Source: SVFI01 sp045535935 (GTDB taxonomy: Bacteria > Bacillota > Clostridia > Lachnospirales > Lachnospiraceae). From it: DNA of 41,451 nucleotides. Numbering within the stretch: position 1 is the stretch's first letter; each line of letters opens with the position of its first letter. The translations under genes and the position numbers were made by a program. Location of the stretch: the NCBI GenBank assembly GCA_045535935.1, contig JAZSMO010000009.1, positions 1 through 41,451 on the forward strand, written 5' to 3'. The notes beneath the pieces are model-generated. The model ran no database searches, was not told where the DNA came from, and saw only the letters and a program-made list of their open reading frames with translations. This document shows, in pieces, positions 8,351-16,310 of this stretch.

Positions 8351-8387
8351 CGGGGTATGTAGAGAGAAATTCTTTTTATATACCCCG
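8351..8387 (+). terminator. Probable terminator after exoA
   Basis: CGGGGTAT and ATACCCCG form a perfect 8-base stem, with further pairing possible in the AT-rich interior. The T-tail is short (GTTTGG), so this is a moderate prediction. Confidence 0.55.
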
Positions 8388-8452
8388 TTTGGCTTGTGTG
8401 AAATTGAGTTTACATAATCCAAGATAAAACATTTCAAAGCCATAAAGACAAA

Positions 8453-8479
8453 ACACAAGGGAACATCATTCCCTTGTGT
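8453..8479 (-). terminator. Terminator of apbE, overlapping its stop codon
   Basis: ACACAAGGGAA and TTCCCTTGTGT pair over 11 bases with a 5-base loop. Read on the minus strand, it is followed by TTTGTCTT. The apbE stop codon lies in the loop, so the left arm is coding sequence. The converging exoA hairpin is 65 bases away. Confidence 0.75.
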
Positions 8480-9494
8480 CAATCATCTCGCCGCCTACTG
8501 TAACAAACACAGCCTCAACCCCGTCGAGTCCCTCAATATAAGCAACACCTTTATCCAGTCCGAGCAGAAGACAAGTCGTGCTCAGCGCATCCGCATGGAG
8601 CGAAGAGTCCGTGATGATAGTGACACCGGACAGATCAGTTTGTGCCGGCTTACCGGTTTGGCAATCCAAAATGTGATGGTACAGCTTTTCGTTATATTCA
8701 AAGCAACGCTCGTAGGTTCCGCTTGTCACGACAGAGGAAGTTCCCGGGATGGATTGGGAGGCAGAAACAGTCTCCAGATAGGTTCCGGCAGGAGCAAACG
8801 GTTTCTGAATTCCGATCGTAAAAGCGCTTCCGTCCGGCTTGTCACCGATCACGGCAATGTTTCCGCCCAGATTAATCAGTGCTCTTTTGACATCGTTTTC
8901 CAAAAGATGTGCCCGAAGCTGGTCAGCGATATAGCCTTTGGCGATAAAGCCAAGGTCAATGGCGGCTTCCGGATCAGCTAGACGGACTTTGCTTCCTTCA
9001 ATTTCAATGAGCGAATAGTCAACATGTGTCAAAGCATCTTCGATTTCAGAAGTGGCCGGCATTTTCACGTCTTCATTTCCCGAAAAATCCCAAAGATCCT
9101 TCACCGGGGCAATCGTAATGTCGATTTCACCGCCGGTCATCTTGCAGTATTCCAGTGCGGACTGAATCAGGCGTACGGTCTCGTCGGAGACGGTTGTCCA
9201 CTCGCCGCCCGCATGATTGATACGGTAAATGTCGCTTCCCTCAAGGGTTCGGCTGAACATATTGTCATAGTCGTGGCAGAGAGCGAGTGCCTCATCTAAA
9301 AGCTTGTTTGTTTCTGCTTCACGGGACACGGAATCGTATATGGTGATCGTGACGGCGGTATCAAAACAGAAATCCGTTTTCGAATACGCCTGTTGTGAAC
9401 GACCGCAGCCAATCAGGCCGAAGACCAAAAGAAAAACTGCCGAAAAACAAATGGTCAATTTACGTATATAAGTTGTGAATGATGTATAACTCAT
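8466..9494 (-). CDS. apbE: FAD:protein FMN transferase (lipoprotein)
   Basis: A 342-residue ApbE-family protein. ApbE transfers FMN from FAD onto a threonine in target proteins such as RnfD, RnfG and other FMN-binding-domain proteins, on the outer face of the membrane. The N-terminus is a lipoprotein signal with lipobox LIGC (cysteine near residue 30). Family motifs follow: IDLGFIAKGY, NLGGNI, TSGTYERCFE followed by YHHILDCQTGKP, and the metal-binding ADALSTTCLLLG. The start follows AAAAGGAT. It is not in the rnf operon but lies 2.7 kb from its end and is the only flavin transferase in the window, so its substrates very likely include RnfD Thr151 and RnfG Thr178 (inference). Confidence 0.95.
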   Translation of the reverse strand: MSYTSFTTYIRKLTICFSAVFLLVFGLIGCGRSQQAYSKTDFCFDTAVTITIYDSVSREAETNKLLDEALALCHDYDNMFSRTLEGSDIYRINHAGGEWTTVSDETVRLIQSALEYCKMTGGEIDITIAPVKDLWDFSGNEDVKMPATSEIEDALTHVDYSLIEIEGSKVRLADPEAAIDLGFIAKGYIADQLRAHLLENDVKRALINLGGNIAVIGDKPDGSAFTIGIQKPFAPAGTYLETVSASQSIPGTSSVVTSGTYERCFEYNEKLYHHILDCQTGKPAQTDLSGVTIITDSSLHADALSTTCLLLGLDKGVAYIEGLDGVEAVFVTVGGEMIDTRE

Positions 9495-9532
9495 GAGCCA
9501 ATATCCTTTTGCTTTATTTTCATAAATTAGTG

Positions 9533-9572
9533 TAGCATAAAATTTCTTTGTATAATAGAAAAAGTTATGCTA
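9533..9572. promoter_or_regulatory. Promoter-centred dyad between apbE and the GH25-like gene
   Basis: TAGCATAA (9533-9540) and TTATGCTA (9565-9572) are perfect inverted 8-mers 24 bases apart. A TATAAT box at 9551-9556 sits at the centre of symmetry. The pattern fits an operator flanking a -10 element. The adjacent genes are apbE on the minus strand and the GH25-like gene on the plus strand, and either could be the target. No good -35 was found for the TATAAT. Confidence 0.45.
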
Positions 9573-9598
9573 AACTTCATATAGAAAGGTGATATCGT

Positions 9599-10741
9599 AT
9601 GAAATTGACAGATGATTTTAATGACAATAATGAAAAATCGGGACTTCCTGTTTTATATACAGCAGTGGCAGTGATAGGTTTTATTGTACTTGTGTTTTGC
9701 GTTGTGCTTGCAGCAAATTCCAAAGAAAATAAATCAGTCGGCTCGTTGCAAAGTGCGAAGCTGCAACAAGAGCAGGAAGCGGCGCAGGAACAGGAGCAGG
9801 ATGAACTTGCACTCGGTGAGTCAAAGCTTACTTCCGATCAGCTCGATTTCTGGAATATGTATGAGGAAGACGAAGCAGTTTCGGACAATACGCTGGCAGC
9901 CAAAAATGAATTATACGAAAAAAATGCCCAAAAGCTCCTGGAGGAAGAGTTGAAGAAGCAACAGGAGGCGGATCTCTCGGAGGGTGGAACCAAGACGATG
10001 GTCGTGCGTCCGGACGGAACCGAGCAGTGGATTATGATTAACGCCTACCTGGATAAAAATACTTATGAGGAAGCAGGGTTTGTTTACGAAGAACCGAAAA
10101 TGAAATATTTCTCGAACGGAAAACAGGCTTCATGGCAAGGAATTGATATAGATAAGAACAGCGGAGATGTGGACTTTAAAAAGCTCAAAAAAGACGGAAT
10201 TGACTTTGTGATGCTCCGTATCGGTTACCGCGGATATGAGAGTGGTATAATCACGATCGATGAGAGGTATTTTGATTATATTCATGCGGCCAACGAGGCG
10301 GATGTACCTGTGGGTATTTATTTTGAATCGCAGGCGGTATCGGTGGAAGAAGCGTTGGAAGAGGCAGAATTTGTGATTTCAAATCTGATTGAGATGCGTG
10401 TGACATATCCGGTGGTTTTTGATCTCGGACTGGTGGCAAATGACACCTCTCGAATTGATCTGCTTCCGAAGACACAACTGACGGAGATTACCAATGCATT
10501 TTGCAACCGGATTGCAGAAGTGGGATATCGGCCGATGGTGTACGGAGATAAATACTGGTTGCTGCGCAAAATCGATCTGACTATGCTCGGCGATTATGAT
10601 ATCTGGTTGTCCCAGAGCGGGAAGACACCGGATTATCCGTATGAGTTTGCTATGTGGCAGTATACATCGGAAGGAACGGTGTCCGGTATTTCGGGCGAAG
10701 TCAATATGAATATCAGTTTTATTGATTACAGCCAGAGGTAA
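9599..10741 (+). CDS. Membrane-anchored GH25 (lysozyme-like) protein with altered active-site residues
   Basis: 380 residues: a short cytoplasmic N-terminus, one membrane helix (about 20-42), a Gln/Glu-rich likely coiled-coil stretch (about 50-125), then a GH25 muramidase-like domain (about 178-380) outside the cell. GIDIDKNSGDVDF starts the domain as in active GH25 enzymes. However, the usual D-x-E catalytic pair reads D275-L-G277 (PVVFDLGLV), and the usual C-terminal D-x-N reads N369-M-N371. Both changes suggest weak or lost hydrolase activity, perhaps a peptidoglycan-binding role. AAAGGTGATATCGT provides the ribosome site. Its last 23 bases overlap the end of the convergent AP2-like gene. 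The GH25 fold is clear; the loss of activity is inferred from motif comparison by eye. Confidence 0.85.
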   Translation: MKLTDDFNDNNEKSGLPVLYTAVAVIGFIVLVFCVVLAANSKENKSVGSLQSAKLQQEQEAAQEQEQDELALGESKLTSDQLDFWNMYEEDEAVSDNTLAAKNELYEKNAQKLLEEELKKQQEADLSEGGTKTMVVRPDGTEQWIMINAYLDKNTYEEAGFVYEEPKMKYFSNGKQASWQGIDIDKNSGDVDFKKLKKDGIDFVMLRIGYRGYESGIITIDERYFDYIHAANEADVPVGIYFESQAVSVEEALEEAEFVISNLIEMRVTYPVVFDLGLVANDTSRIDLLPKTQLTEITNAFCNRIAEVGYRPMVYGDKYWLLRKIDLTMLGDYDIWLSQSGKTPDYPYEFAMWQYTSEGTVSGISGEVNMNISFIDYSQR

Positions 10742-11582
10742 GCATGTTCAGAAATGATTCCGAAACGCTGATTTCGGAATAAATTTCCGCATAAGTTTTC
10801 GGAGACATCGTTTCAATATAATTGACCGGAAATTTTTTATTAATTCCATATTGATGACACAGATCAGCAGCCTTGTTATATGCAATGGCTGCTGTTTCTA
10901 TATTGTCATAGATACCCACCACATAATTTCCGTTGATATGGATCAGCACGCGATACGAATAGGAACCGAAGCTTCCTTCGCGCAGTACGCCGTGGTACGG
11001 GTTAATGATTTCGATATTGGAATAGCGGTAATCCGTATCGTCCTGATTGATAAAACGGTAATCCCTGTCCTTGACCGCAAAATTGCGGATTCCGTATCGG
11101 GAGGCGATGGTTACCTGCATACCGTAATCTGCCACAAACAGATGATTTCCGCGGCGCATAATTTTGTGGGAAGAATAGTAAAATAAATCTTCTTTATCGA
11201 AGGTCAGATGATATCCCGGTTCCAGATAATAATGAAAATAACTTTTGTACAGATAGATCGGACAATGAAAATAGATGTCATTGTCGCGGAAATTCAACAA
11301 AATAACCACCTTTTCAAAGGACAGAACGTCGATTTTTGCGAAAGATTTTTTGTCTTTTTTTCTTTGGGAATGTTCATCCGAAAAATAAGTTTCCAAAAGC
11401 GAAATCTGATAGCGGTCCGGATGATGCAGCACGCAGTCTGCTTCTTTGTATGCAACGTGCGCAGACTCCGCATTATCAAAGCTTCCGAGACTGATGTGGC
11501 GACCTTTGTATGTTATGGAAGAACGATAATATCGTTCTCCGTTTTTTTTCTTTGATTCATATACTCCGACTAATTTTTTCAT
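10719..11582 (-). CDS. AP2-like DNA-binding protein, apparently derived from an AP2/HNH homing endonuclease
   Basis: 287 residues from an ATG at 11582; the longer reading frame would need a TTG further upstream and adds a hydrophobic stretch unlike the rest. Two AP2/ERF-like segments are visible, at about 4-49 (GVYESKKKNG, LGSFDNAESAHVAY) and 197-241 (GVLREGSFGS, GIYDNIETAAIAYNKA). Between them, at about 172-194, DYRFINQDDTDYRYSNIEII resembles the HNH core of AP2-HNH endonucleases but lacks the histidines needed for cleavage. The protein is probably a DNA binder without nuclease activity. No ribosome site is visible, and the promoter ends at the start codon. The 3' end overlaps the convergent GH25-like gene by 23 bases. 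Function unknown. Confidence 0.75.
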   Translation of the reverse strand: MKKLVGVYESKKKNGERYYRSSITYKGRHISLGSFDNAESAHVAYKEADCVLHHPDRYQISLLETYFSDEHSQRKKDKKSFAKIDVLSFEKVVILLNFRDNDIYFHCPIYLYKSYFHYYLEPGYHLTFDKEDLFYYSSHKIMRRGNHLFVADYGMQVTIASRYGIRNFAVKDRDYRFINQDDTDYRYSNIEIINPYHGVLREGSFGSYSYRVLIHINGNYVVGIYDNIETAAIAYNKAADLCHQYGINKKFPVNYIETMSPKTYAEIYSEISVSESFLNMLTSGCNQ

Positions 11583-11588
11583 AGTTTC

Positions 11589-11617
11589 ACTATAGCAAAG
11601 GATGAAGAAAATTACAA
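11589..11617 (-). promoter_or_regulatory. Promoter of the AP2-like gene, predicted leaderless
   Basis: On the minus strand TTGTAA (11612-11617), a 17-base spacer and TATAGT (11589-11594) form a plausible sigma-A promoter. Only GAAACT separates the -10 from the ATG at 11582, so transcription would begin at or within a base or two of the start codon. The absence of a Shine-Dalgarno sequence agrees with this. Confidence 0.55.
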
Positions 11618-11726
11618 TTTTAGAAATATTTTTTACAAAGCTTGTATAAACTAATGAAAGAGTTATGAACAAATTATTACATTTGTTTATAAAATAATGA
11701 CATGGAGTGAAAGGAGAATTTCATAT

Positions 11727-12332
11727 ATGTATGATAAACGTGCAAAAACGTTAGCAGCCCTGGCAGTTATCGTTTTGCTGACATGGACTCCGTTATTTGT
11801 GACAGAAACAGGCGGACGAAATGGTTGTCATACAAAAGATGAAGATATTTTATATACCTATCAGACAACGGATTACTGTATGCAAAATACAACATCCGAA
11901 CCGCGGATCATAAAAGAAAAGCAACTGATTAAAAAAAGAATCGCCGGAATTTCGACCTCTGACTATGAGATTTTATGCCGGATCGTACAGGCCGAAGCGG
12001 GAGGCGAGGATATGCTTGGAAAGCAGATGGTGGCAGATGTCATTATCAACCGGGTGAACAGCGCGAAATTTCCGAATACAATAGAAGGGGTCGTGTTCCA
12101 GGGGAGTGGTGGAAAAGCACAGTTTTCTCCGATTCGTGACGGGAGATATTATACGGTCTCCATTTCTGCAGAGACGAGAAAGGCGGTAAAAAAAGCCATT
12201 GACGGTGAGGATTCTACAAACGGTGCGCTCTATTTTGTCAATGCAACAAAAGCGAATCCTTCCAATCTGTCATGGTTTGAAAATTGTCTGTCTTTTCGGG
12301 GAGAGCATGGAGGGCACAGGTTTTATAAGTAA
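11727..12332 (+). CDS. SleB/CwlJ-type cell wall hydrolase
   Basis: A 201-residue protein with an N-terminal membrane or signal segment (about 9-27) and a C-terminal Hydrolase_2 (SleB/CwlJ) domain from about residue 80. The domain shows the family opening RIVQAEAGGE with the likely catalytic glutamate, then VADVIINRV, FSPIRDGRYY, ALYFVNATKANP and the closing GGHRFYK. Members cleave peptidoglycan, classically spore cortex during germination; non-spore roles are also known. I chose the ATG at 11727 because AAGGAG lies ten bases before it, rather than the in-frame ATG 30 bases upstream, which lacks a site. It is divergent from the AP2-like gene. Confidence 0.88.
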   Translation: MYDKRAKTLAALAVIVLLTWTPLFVTETGGRNGCHTKDEDILYTYQTTDYCMQNTTSEPRIIKEKQLIKKRIAGISTSDYEILCRIVQAEAGGEDMLGKQMVADVIINRVNSAKFPNTIEGVVFQGSGGKAQFSPIRDGRYYTVSISAETRKAVKKAIDGEDSTNGALYFVNATKANPSNLSWFENCLSFRGEHGGHRFYK

Positions 12333-12346
12333 ATAAAAAAATATTA

Positions 12347-12374
12347 TTGCTTAAAGTCATTTCTGGTGTATAAT
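12347..12374 (+). promoter_or_regulatory. Promoter of thrC
   Basis: TTGCTT (12347-12352) and a perfect TATAAT (12369-12374) are 16 bases apart. Transcription should begin near 12381, giving a leader of about 35 bases before the ATG at 12415. Confidence 0.7.
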
Positions 12375-12414
12375 GAAGCAGAATGGATTTTTTAAAAGAA
12401 AGAGGTACACCGAA

Positions 12415-13902
12415 ATGGAAGTTTTATACAAAAGTACAAGAAGCAGTTCGCAGCCGGTAAAGGCATCGGAAGCGATTTTAAAGGGACTGGCAGAGGACGG
12501 AGGATTGTTCGTACCGGAATGTATTCCGGCACTGGACGTTACGATAGAGGCATTATCCAAGATGTCATATAAGCAAGTGGCTTATGAAGTCATGAAATTG
12601 TATTTGACAGATTTTACGGAGGAAGAGCTTAAAAACTGTATCGATCGTGCATATGATGCCAAGTTTGATACGGAAGTGATAGCACCGCTCGCTTATGCAG
12701 ACGGCGCATATTATCTGGAACTGTTCCACGGTGCGACGATTGCGTTTAAAGATATGGCATTGTCTATTTTGCCACACCTTATGACAACGAGTGCAAAGAA
12801 AAATAATGTAAAAAATGAGATCGTGATTCTCACTGCGACAAGCGGCGATACAGGTAAGGCTGCGCTTGCAGGATTTGCTGATGTAGAAGGTACTAAGATC
12901 ATCGTATTTTATCCAAAGAACGGTGTCAGCCCGGTACAGGAAAAACAGATGGTGACACAGAAGGGCGCCAACACACATGTTATCGGTATTCACGGAAATT
13001 TCGACGATGCACAGACCGGTGTGAAAACATTGTTCGGCGACAAAGAGCTTGCAGCAGAGATGGATGCGAAAGGCTACCAGTTCTCATCTGCCAACTCCAT
13101 CAATATCGGACGCCTTGTTCCGCAGATTGTTTATTATGTTTATTCTTATGCAACATTAGTTGCTCAGGGTAAACTTACTGACGGTCAGGCGATGAATGTC
13201 GTGGTACCTACAGGTAACTTCGGTAACATTCTTGCGGCATATTATGCAAAGAACATGGGAATTCCGGTAGGAAAACTTATCTGTGCTTCCAATGATAACA
13301 AGGTTCTTTTCGATTTCTTTGCAACAGGAACCTATGATAAAAACAGAGAGTTTATTCTGACAAGCTCACCATCCATGGATATTCTCATTTCTTCCAACCT
13401 TGAGAGACTGATCTACAAGGTGGCAGGAGAGGACAGCGCAAAGAATGCTGCACTTATGGCTTCTCTTGCAAAAGAAGGAAAATACGATGTAACTGCTGAG
13501 ATGAAAGAAAAAATGGCAGATTTCATCGGAGGATATGCGACAGAGGAGGAGACCTTTGCCAAGATTAAAGCTCTTTACGAGGATTGCGGTTATGTGATCG
13601 ATACCCATACAGCGGTTGCAGCAGCTGCATATGACAAATATGTGAAAGCATCCGGAGACGATACCGTAACTGTCATCGCATCTACAGCCAGCCCTTACAA
13701 ATTTGCAAGAAGCGTCATGAATGCCATTGATACGAAATATGACAGCATGTCTGATTTTGAACTTATTGATGAGCTGTGCAAGATTTCCAATGTAGCTGTT
13801 CCGAATGCCATTGAGGAGATCCGCACCGCACCGGTTCTTCATAAGACAGAGTGTGAGAAGGATGAGATGAAACAGGCTGTGAAAGCATTTTTGAATATGT
13901 AA
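12415..13902 (+). CDS. thrC: Threonine synthase
   Basis: A 495-residue PLP enzyme that converts O-phosphohomoserine to threonine, the last step of threonine biosynthesis. The N-terminal STRSSS segment, the PLP-lysine motif GATIAFKDMALS (Lys112), TATSGDTGKAAL and VVPTGNFGNILAAYYA are characteristic of the long (E. coli and yeast-like) form. I start at 12415 (MEVLYKS), seven bases after AAGAGG; the upstream ATG at 12373 falls within the promoter -10 and cannot be the start. No other threonine-pathway gene is adjacent. It ends just before a bidirectional terminator shared with citrate synthase. Confidence 0.96.
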   Translation: MEVLYKSTRSSSQPVKASEAILKGLAEDGGLFVPECIPALDVTIEALSKMSYKQVAYEVMKLYLTDFTEEELKNCIDRAYDAKFDTEVIAPLAYADGAYYLELFHGATIAFKDMALSILPHLMTTSAKKNNVKNEIVILTATSGDTGKAALAGFADVEGTKIIVFYPKNGVSPVQEKQMVTQKGANTHVIGIHGNFDDAQTGVKTLFGDKELAAEMDAKGYQFSSANSINIGRLVPQIVYYVYSYATLVAQGKLTDGQAMNVVVPTGNFGNILAAYYAKNMGIPVGKLICASNDNKVLFDFFATGTYDKNREFILTSSPSMDILISSNLERLIYKVAGEDSAKNAALMASLAKEGKYDVTAEMKEKMADFIGGYATEEETFAKIKALYEDCGYVIDTHTAVAAAAYDKYVKASGDDTVTVIASTASPYKFARSVMNAIDTKYDSMSDFELIDELCKISNVAVPNAIEEIRTAPVLHKTECEKDEMKQAVKAFLNM

Positions 13903-13916
13903 TTTCAGACAAATAC

Positions 13917-13945
13917 AAAGAGCATCCGACCGGATGCTCTTTTTC
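13917..13945. terminator. Bidirectional terminator between thrC and citrate synthase
   Basis: AGAGCATCC and GGATGCTCT form a 9-base stem with a GACC loop. T-runs lie on the plus side (TTTTT) and weaker ones on the minus side, so it can serve both converging genes. Confidence 0.88.
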
Positions 13946-13954
13946 GTTGCATGA

Positions 13955-15319
13955 TTAGCGTTCCTCAATCGGAACATATTTCATATCTTTGTGAATCGGT
14001 TTGTAAGCCGGACGGATAATCTTTCCGTTGTTGGCGAGCTCTTCCATGCGGTGTGCACTCCAGCCGACGATTCGTGCGATAGCGAAAATCGGTGTGTAGA
14101 GTTCTTCCGGAAGACCGAGCATTTTATATACAAAGCCGGAGTAGAAGTCTACGTTGACATTGACGCCTTTATACATTTGTCTTTCTTCTGCAATTACCTT
14201 CGGCGCCAGCTTTTCTACAAGAGAGTAGAGGGCGAATTCTTTTTCCAACCCTTTTTCCAGAGACAATTCCTCTACGAAAGATTTAAACACACGGGCACGA
14301 GGATCGGATTTGGAATAAACGGCGTGGCCGACACCGTAAATCAGTCCGGCGTGGTCAAAGGCCTCTTTGTGAAGGAGTTTGCGGAGATATTCGGAAACTT
14401 CTTCCTCGTTTTCCCAATCGGAAACTTCGTGTTTCATTTCTTCAAACATGCGTACTACCTTGATATTGGCACCGCCGTGTCTCGGACCTTTCAGCGATCC
14501 GATGGCTGCAGCGATAACGGAGTAGGTATCCGTCAGGGAACTGGTAACTACGTGCGTGGTAAACGATGAGTTGTTACCGCCGCCGTGTTCCATATGTAAA
14601 ATAAGCGCAATGTCAAGAATTTTGGCTTCGAGCGGAGTGTACTTTTTGTTAGGTCGGAGAATACGCAAAATATTCTCTGCAGTGGATAACTCCGGAAGCG
14701 GCTGGTGGATATAAAGACTCTTGCCGTCGTGATAATGGCGGTAAGCCTGATAACCGTAAATAGCCAGCATCGGGAAAAGACTGATCAGCTGAAGTGACTG
14801 ACGAAGTACATTTTCCAAAGAAGTATCATCTGCTCTGTCATCGTAGGAGTAGAGCGTCAGAACGCTTCGCGCCAGTGTGTTCATCATGTCGCGGCTCGGA
14901 GCCTTCATGATGATGTCGCGTACAAAGCTGGTCGGAAGAGAACGATAATATCCTAAAAGCCCTTTGAATTTATCCAGTTCTTCCTGATTTGGAAGGGCAT
15001 CAAAAAGTAAGAGATATGCAACTTCCTCAAATCCGAGACGATCATCTTCATCAAACCCTTTGACAAGGTCTTCTACGTTATATCCCCTGTAAAACAGCTT
15101 TCCGTGAGTCGGAACCTGTTCGCCGTTCACGATTTTATTGGCACGAACGTCCGATATATTGGTGAGACCGGCAAGAACCCCCTTGCCGTTCAAATCTCTC
15201 AGACCTCGTTTCACTTCATATTTTGTAAATAAATCCTGCTCGATAATCCCGGCGTGGCGGGAGAGATCGGCGAGGTTTACAATATCCGGTGTAATGTCGG
15301 AAAATACATTGTGTTCCAT
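13955..15319 (-). CDS. gltA: Citrate synthase
   Basis: A 454-residue citrate synthase, which condenses oxaloacetate and acetyl-CoA. The catalytic and substrate-binding motifs are visible: LHMEHGGGNNSSF, GPRHGGANIKV, YGVGHAVYSKSDPRA, and NVDFYSGFVYKMLGLP with the catalytic aspartate. It begins at 15319, where AAAGGGGG lies seven bases before the ATG; the open frame continues 89 codons upstream but is hydrophobic, unlike the family and without a ribosome site. No aconitase or isocitrate dehydrogenase gene is beside it, so it may feed glutamate synthesis alone (inference). It is divergent from deoC with 192 bases between the starts. Confidence 0.95.
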   Translation of the reverse strand: MEHNVFSDITPDIVNLADLSRHAGIIEQDLFTKYEVKRGLRDLNGKGVLAGLTNISDVRANKIVNGEQVPTHGKLFYRGYNVEDLVKGFDEDDRLGFEEVAYLLLFDALPNQEELDKFKGLLGYYRSLPTSFVRDIIMKAPSRDMMNTLARSVLTLYSYDDRADDTSLENVLRQSLQLISLFPMLAIYGYQAYRHYHDGKSLYIHQPLPELSTAENILRILRPNKKYTPLEAKILDIALILHMEHGGGNNSSFTTHVVTSSLTDTYSVIAAAIGSLKGPRHGGANIKVVRMFEEMKHEVSDWENEEEVSEYLRKLLHKEAFDHAGLIYGVGHAVYSKSDPRARVFKSFVEELSLEKGLEKEFALYSLVEKLAPKVIAEERQMYKGVNVNVDFYSGFVYKMLGLPEELYTPIFAIARIVGWSAHRMEELANNGKIIRPAYKPIHKDMKYVPIEER

Positions 15320-15455
15320 GTAAATCCCCCTTTCATAGAAATTGGAAAAGTTTTCACTACTATAATATAACATGAACAAAAAAACACGGGCAAGTTTTTT
15401 TTCGGATTTAAGAAAATATTCACATTTTATTTGCAGTTCATTTACGGAAACCGGG

Positions 15456-15484
15456 TAGACTTTTTGGCTGAAAAAAAGTAAAAT
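15456..15484 (+). promoter_or_regulatory. Possible deoC promoter
   Basis: TAGACT (15456-15461), a 17-base spacer and TAAAAT (15479-15484) precede the deoC ribosome site GGGAGGA. The -35 matches only four of six positions. Confidence 0.45.
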
Positions 15485-15511
15485 ATGAAAGGTAATAGGG
15501 AGGAATAAAAA

Positions 15512-16165
15512 ATGGATACAAAAGATATTATCAGACATATTGACCATACGCAGCTTAAGGCTTTTTGCACATGGGAAGATATTCAAAAATTATGTGACGA
15601 GGCAGTAGAGTACGGAGCAGCATCTGTTTGCATTCCGCCGTCCTATGTCCGCAGAGTACATAACAAATACGGCGATAAGCTGGATATCTGTACGGTGGTG
15701 GGTTTTCCGCTCGGTTACAGCGTGACGGCGGCCAAGGTGGCAGAGACGCGTCAGGCGATTGAGGACGGTGCAAAAGAGATTGATATGGTCATCAACATCG
15801 GAGATGTGAAGAACGGTGATTTCGGCAAAGTGGAGCAGGAGATTGTGACGCTCAAGCACGAGTGCAATCACAGAATACTGAAAGTGATTGTGGAGACCTG
15901 TTACCTGACCGAGGAAGAAAAGAAGCGGCTTTGCCGGATCGTAACGGATGCGGGCGCAGATTATATCAAGACGTCCACAGGATTCGGAACCGGCGGTGCG
16001 ACGTTGGAAGATATCAAACTTTTTAAAGAACACATCGGAACAGCAGTGAAGATGAAGGCGGCCGGAGGTGTCAATACAAGAGAAGATTTTGAGGCGTTTT
16101 TGGCAGAGGGATGTGACCGTATCGGTTCAAGTTCCGGTATCGGAATGCTGACAAAAGAAGGCTGA
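15512..16165 (+). CDS. deoC: Deoxyribose-phosphate aldolase
   Basis: A 217-residue class I aldolase that splits 2-deoxyribose 5-phosphate into glyceraldehyde 3-phosphate and acetaldehyde in deoxynucleoside catabolism. Signature motifs are HTQLKAF near the start, VVGFPLGY, EIDMVINIGDVKNGDF, KVIVETCYLTEEE and DYIKTSTGFGTGG, where Lys153 is the expected Schiff-base lysine. The start is behind GGGAGGAATAAAAA. It stands alone; no phosphopentomutase or nucleoside phosphorylase is next to it. A separate promoter for pckA begins about 30 bases after its stop. Confidence 0.96.
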   Translation: MDTKDIIRHIDHTQLKAFCTWEDIQKLCDEAVEYGAASVCIPPSYVRRVHNKYGDKLDICTVVGFPLGYSVTAAKVAETRQAIEDGAKEIDMVINIGDVKNGDFGKVEQEIVTLKHECNHRILKVIVETCYLTEEEKKRLCRIVTDAGADYIKTSTGFGTGGATLEDIKLFKEHIGTAVKMKAAGGVNTREDFEAFLAEGCDRIGSSSGIGMLTKEG

Positions 16166-16194
16166 AATCAAAGCGAAAATCGGCGACAAAATGC

Positions 16195-16223
16195 TTGACT
16201 TTTGATATGCCTTTTGAGATAAT
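16195..16223 (+). promoter_or_regulatory. Promoter of pckA
   Basis: TTGACT (16195-16200), a 17-base spacer and GATAAT (16218-16223) match a strong sigma-A promoter. Transcription should begin near 16230. Confidence 0.75.
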
Positions 16224-16230
16224 ACAATCG

Positions 16231-16276
16231 GTGCACTGATGGTAGTGCATAACAAGGAACCGACCGCATAAGCGGT
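16231..16276 (+). promoter_or_regulatory. 5' leader of pckA with two hairpins
   Basis: The predicted mRNA opens with a hairpin at its very 5' end: TGCACT (16232-16237), loop GATGGT, AGTGCA (16244-16249). A second stem, ACCGC/GCGGT with an ATAA loop, is at 16263-16276. The leader then runs to a strong AAGGAGG ribosome site. Hairpins at a 5' end commonly stabilise abundant mRNAs. No known riboswitch is recognised. Confidence 0.45.
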
Positions 16277-16310
16277 TAAAAAATACATATTTCAAGGAGG
16301 ACTACATAAT

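Noticed and set aside
15320..15586. 89-codon N-terminal extension of citrate synthase
   Set aside because: It lacks a ribosome site, is hydrophobic and unlike the family, and covers the deoC promoter and start. The ATG at 15319 has AAAGGGGG.
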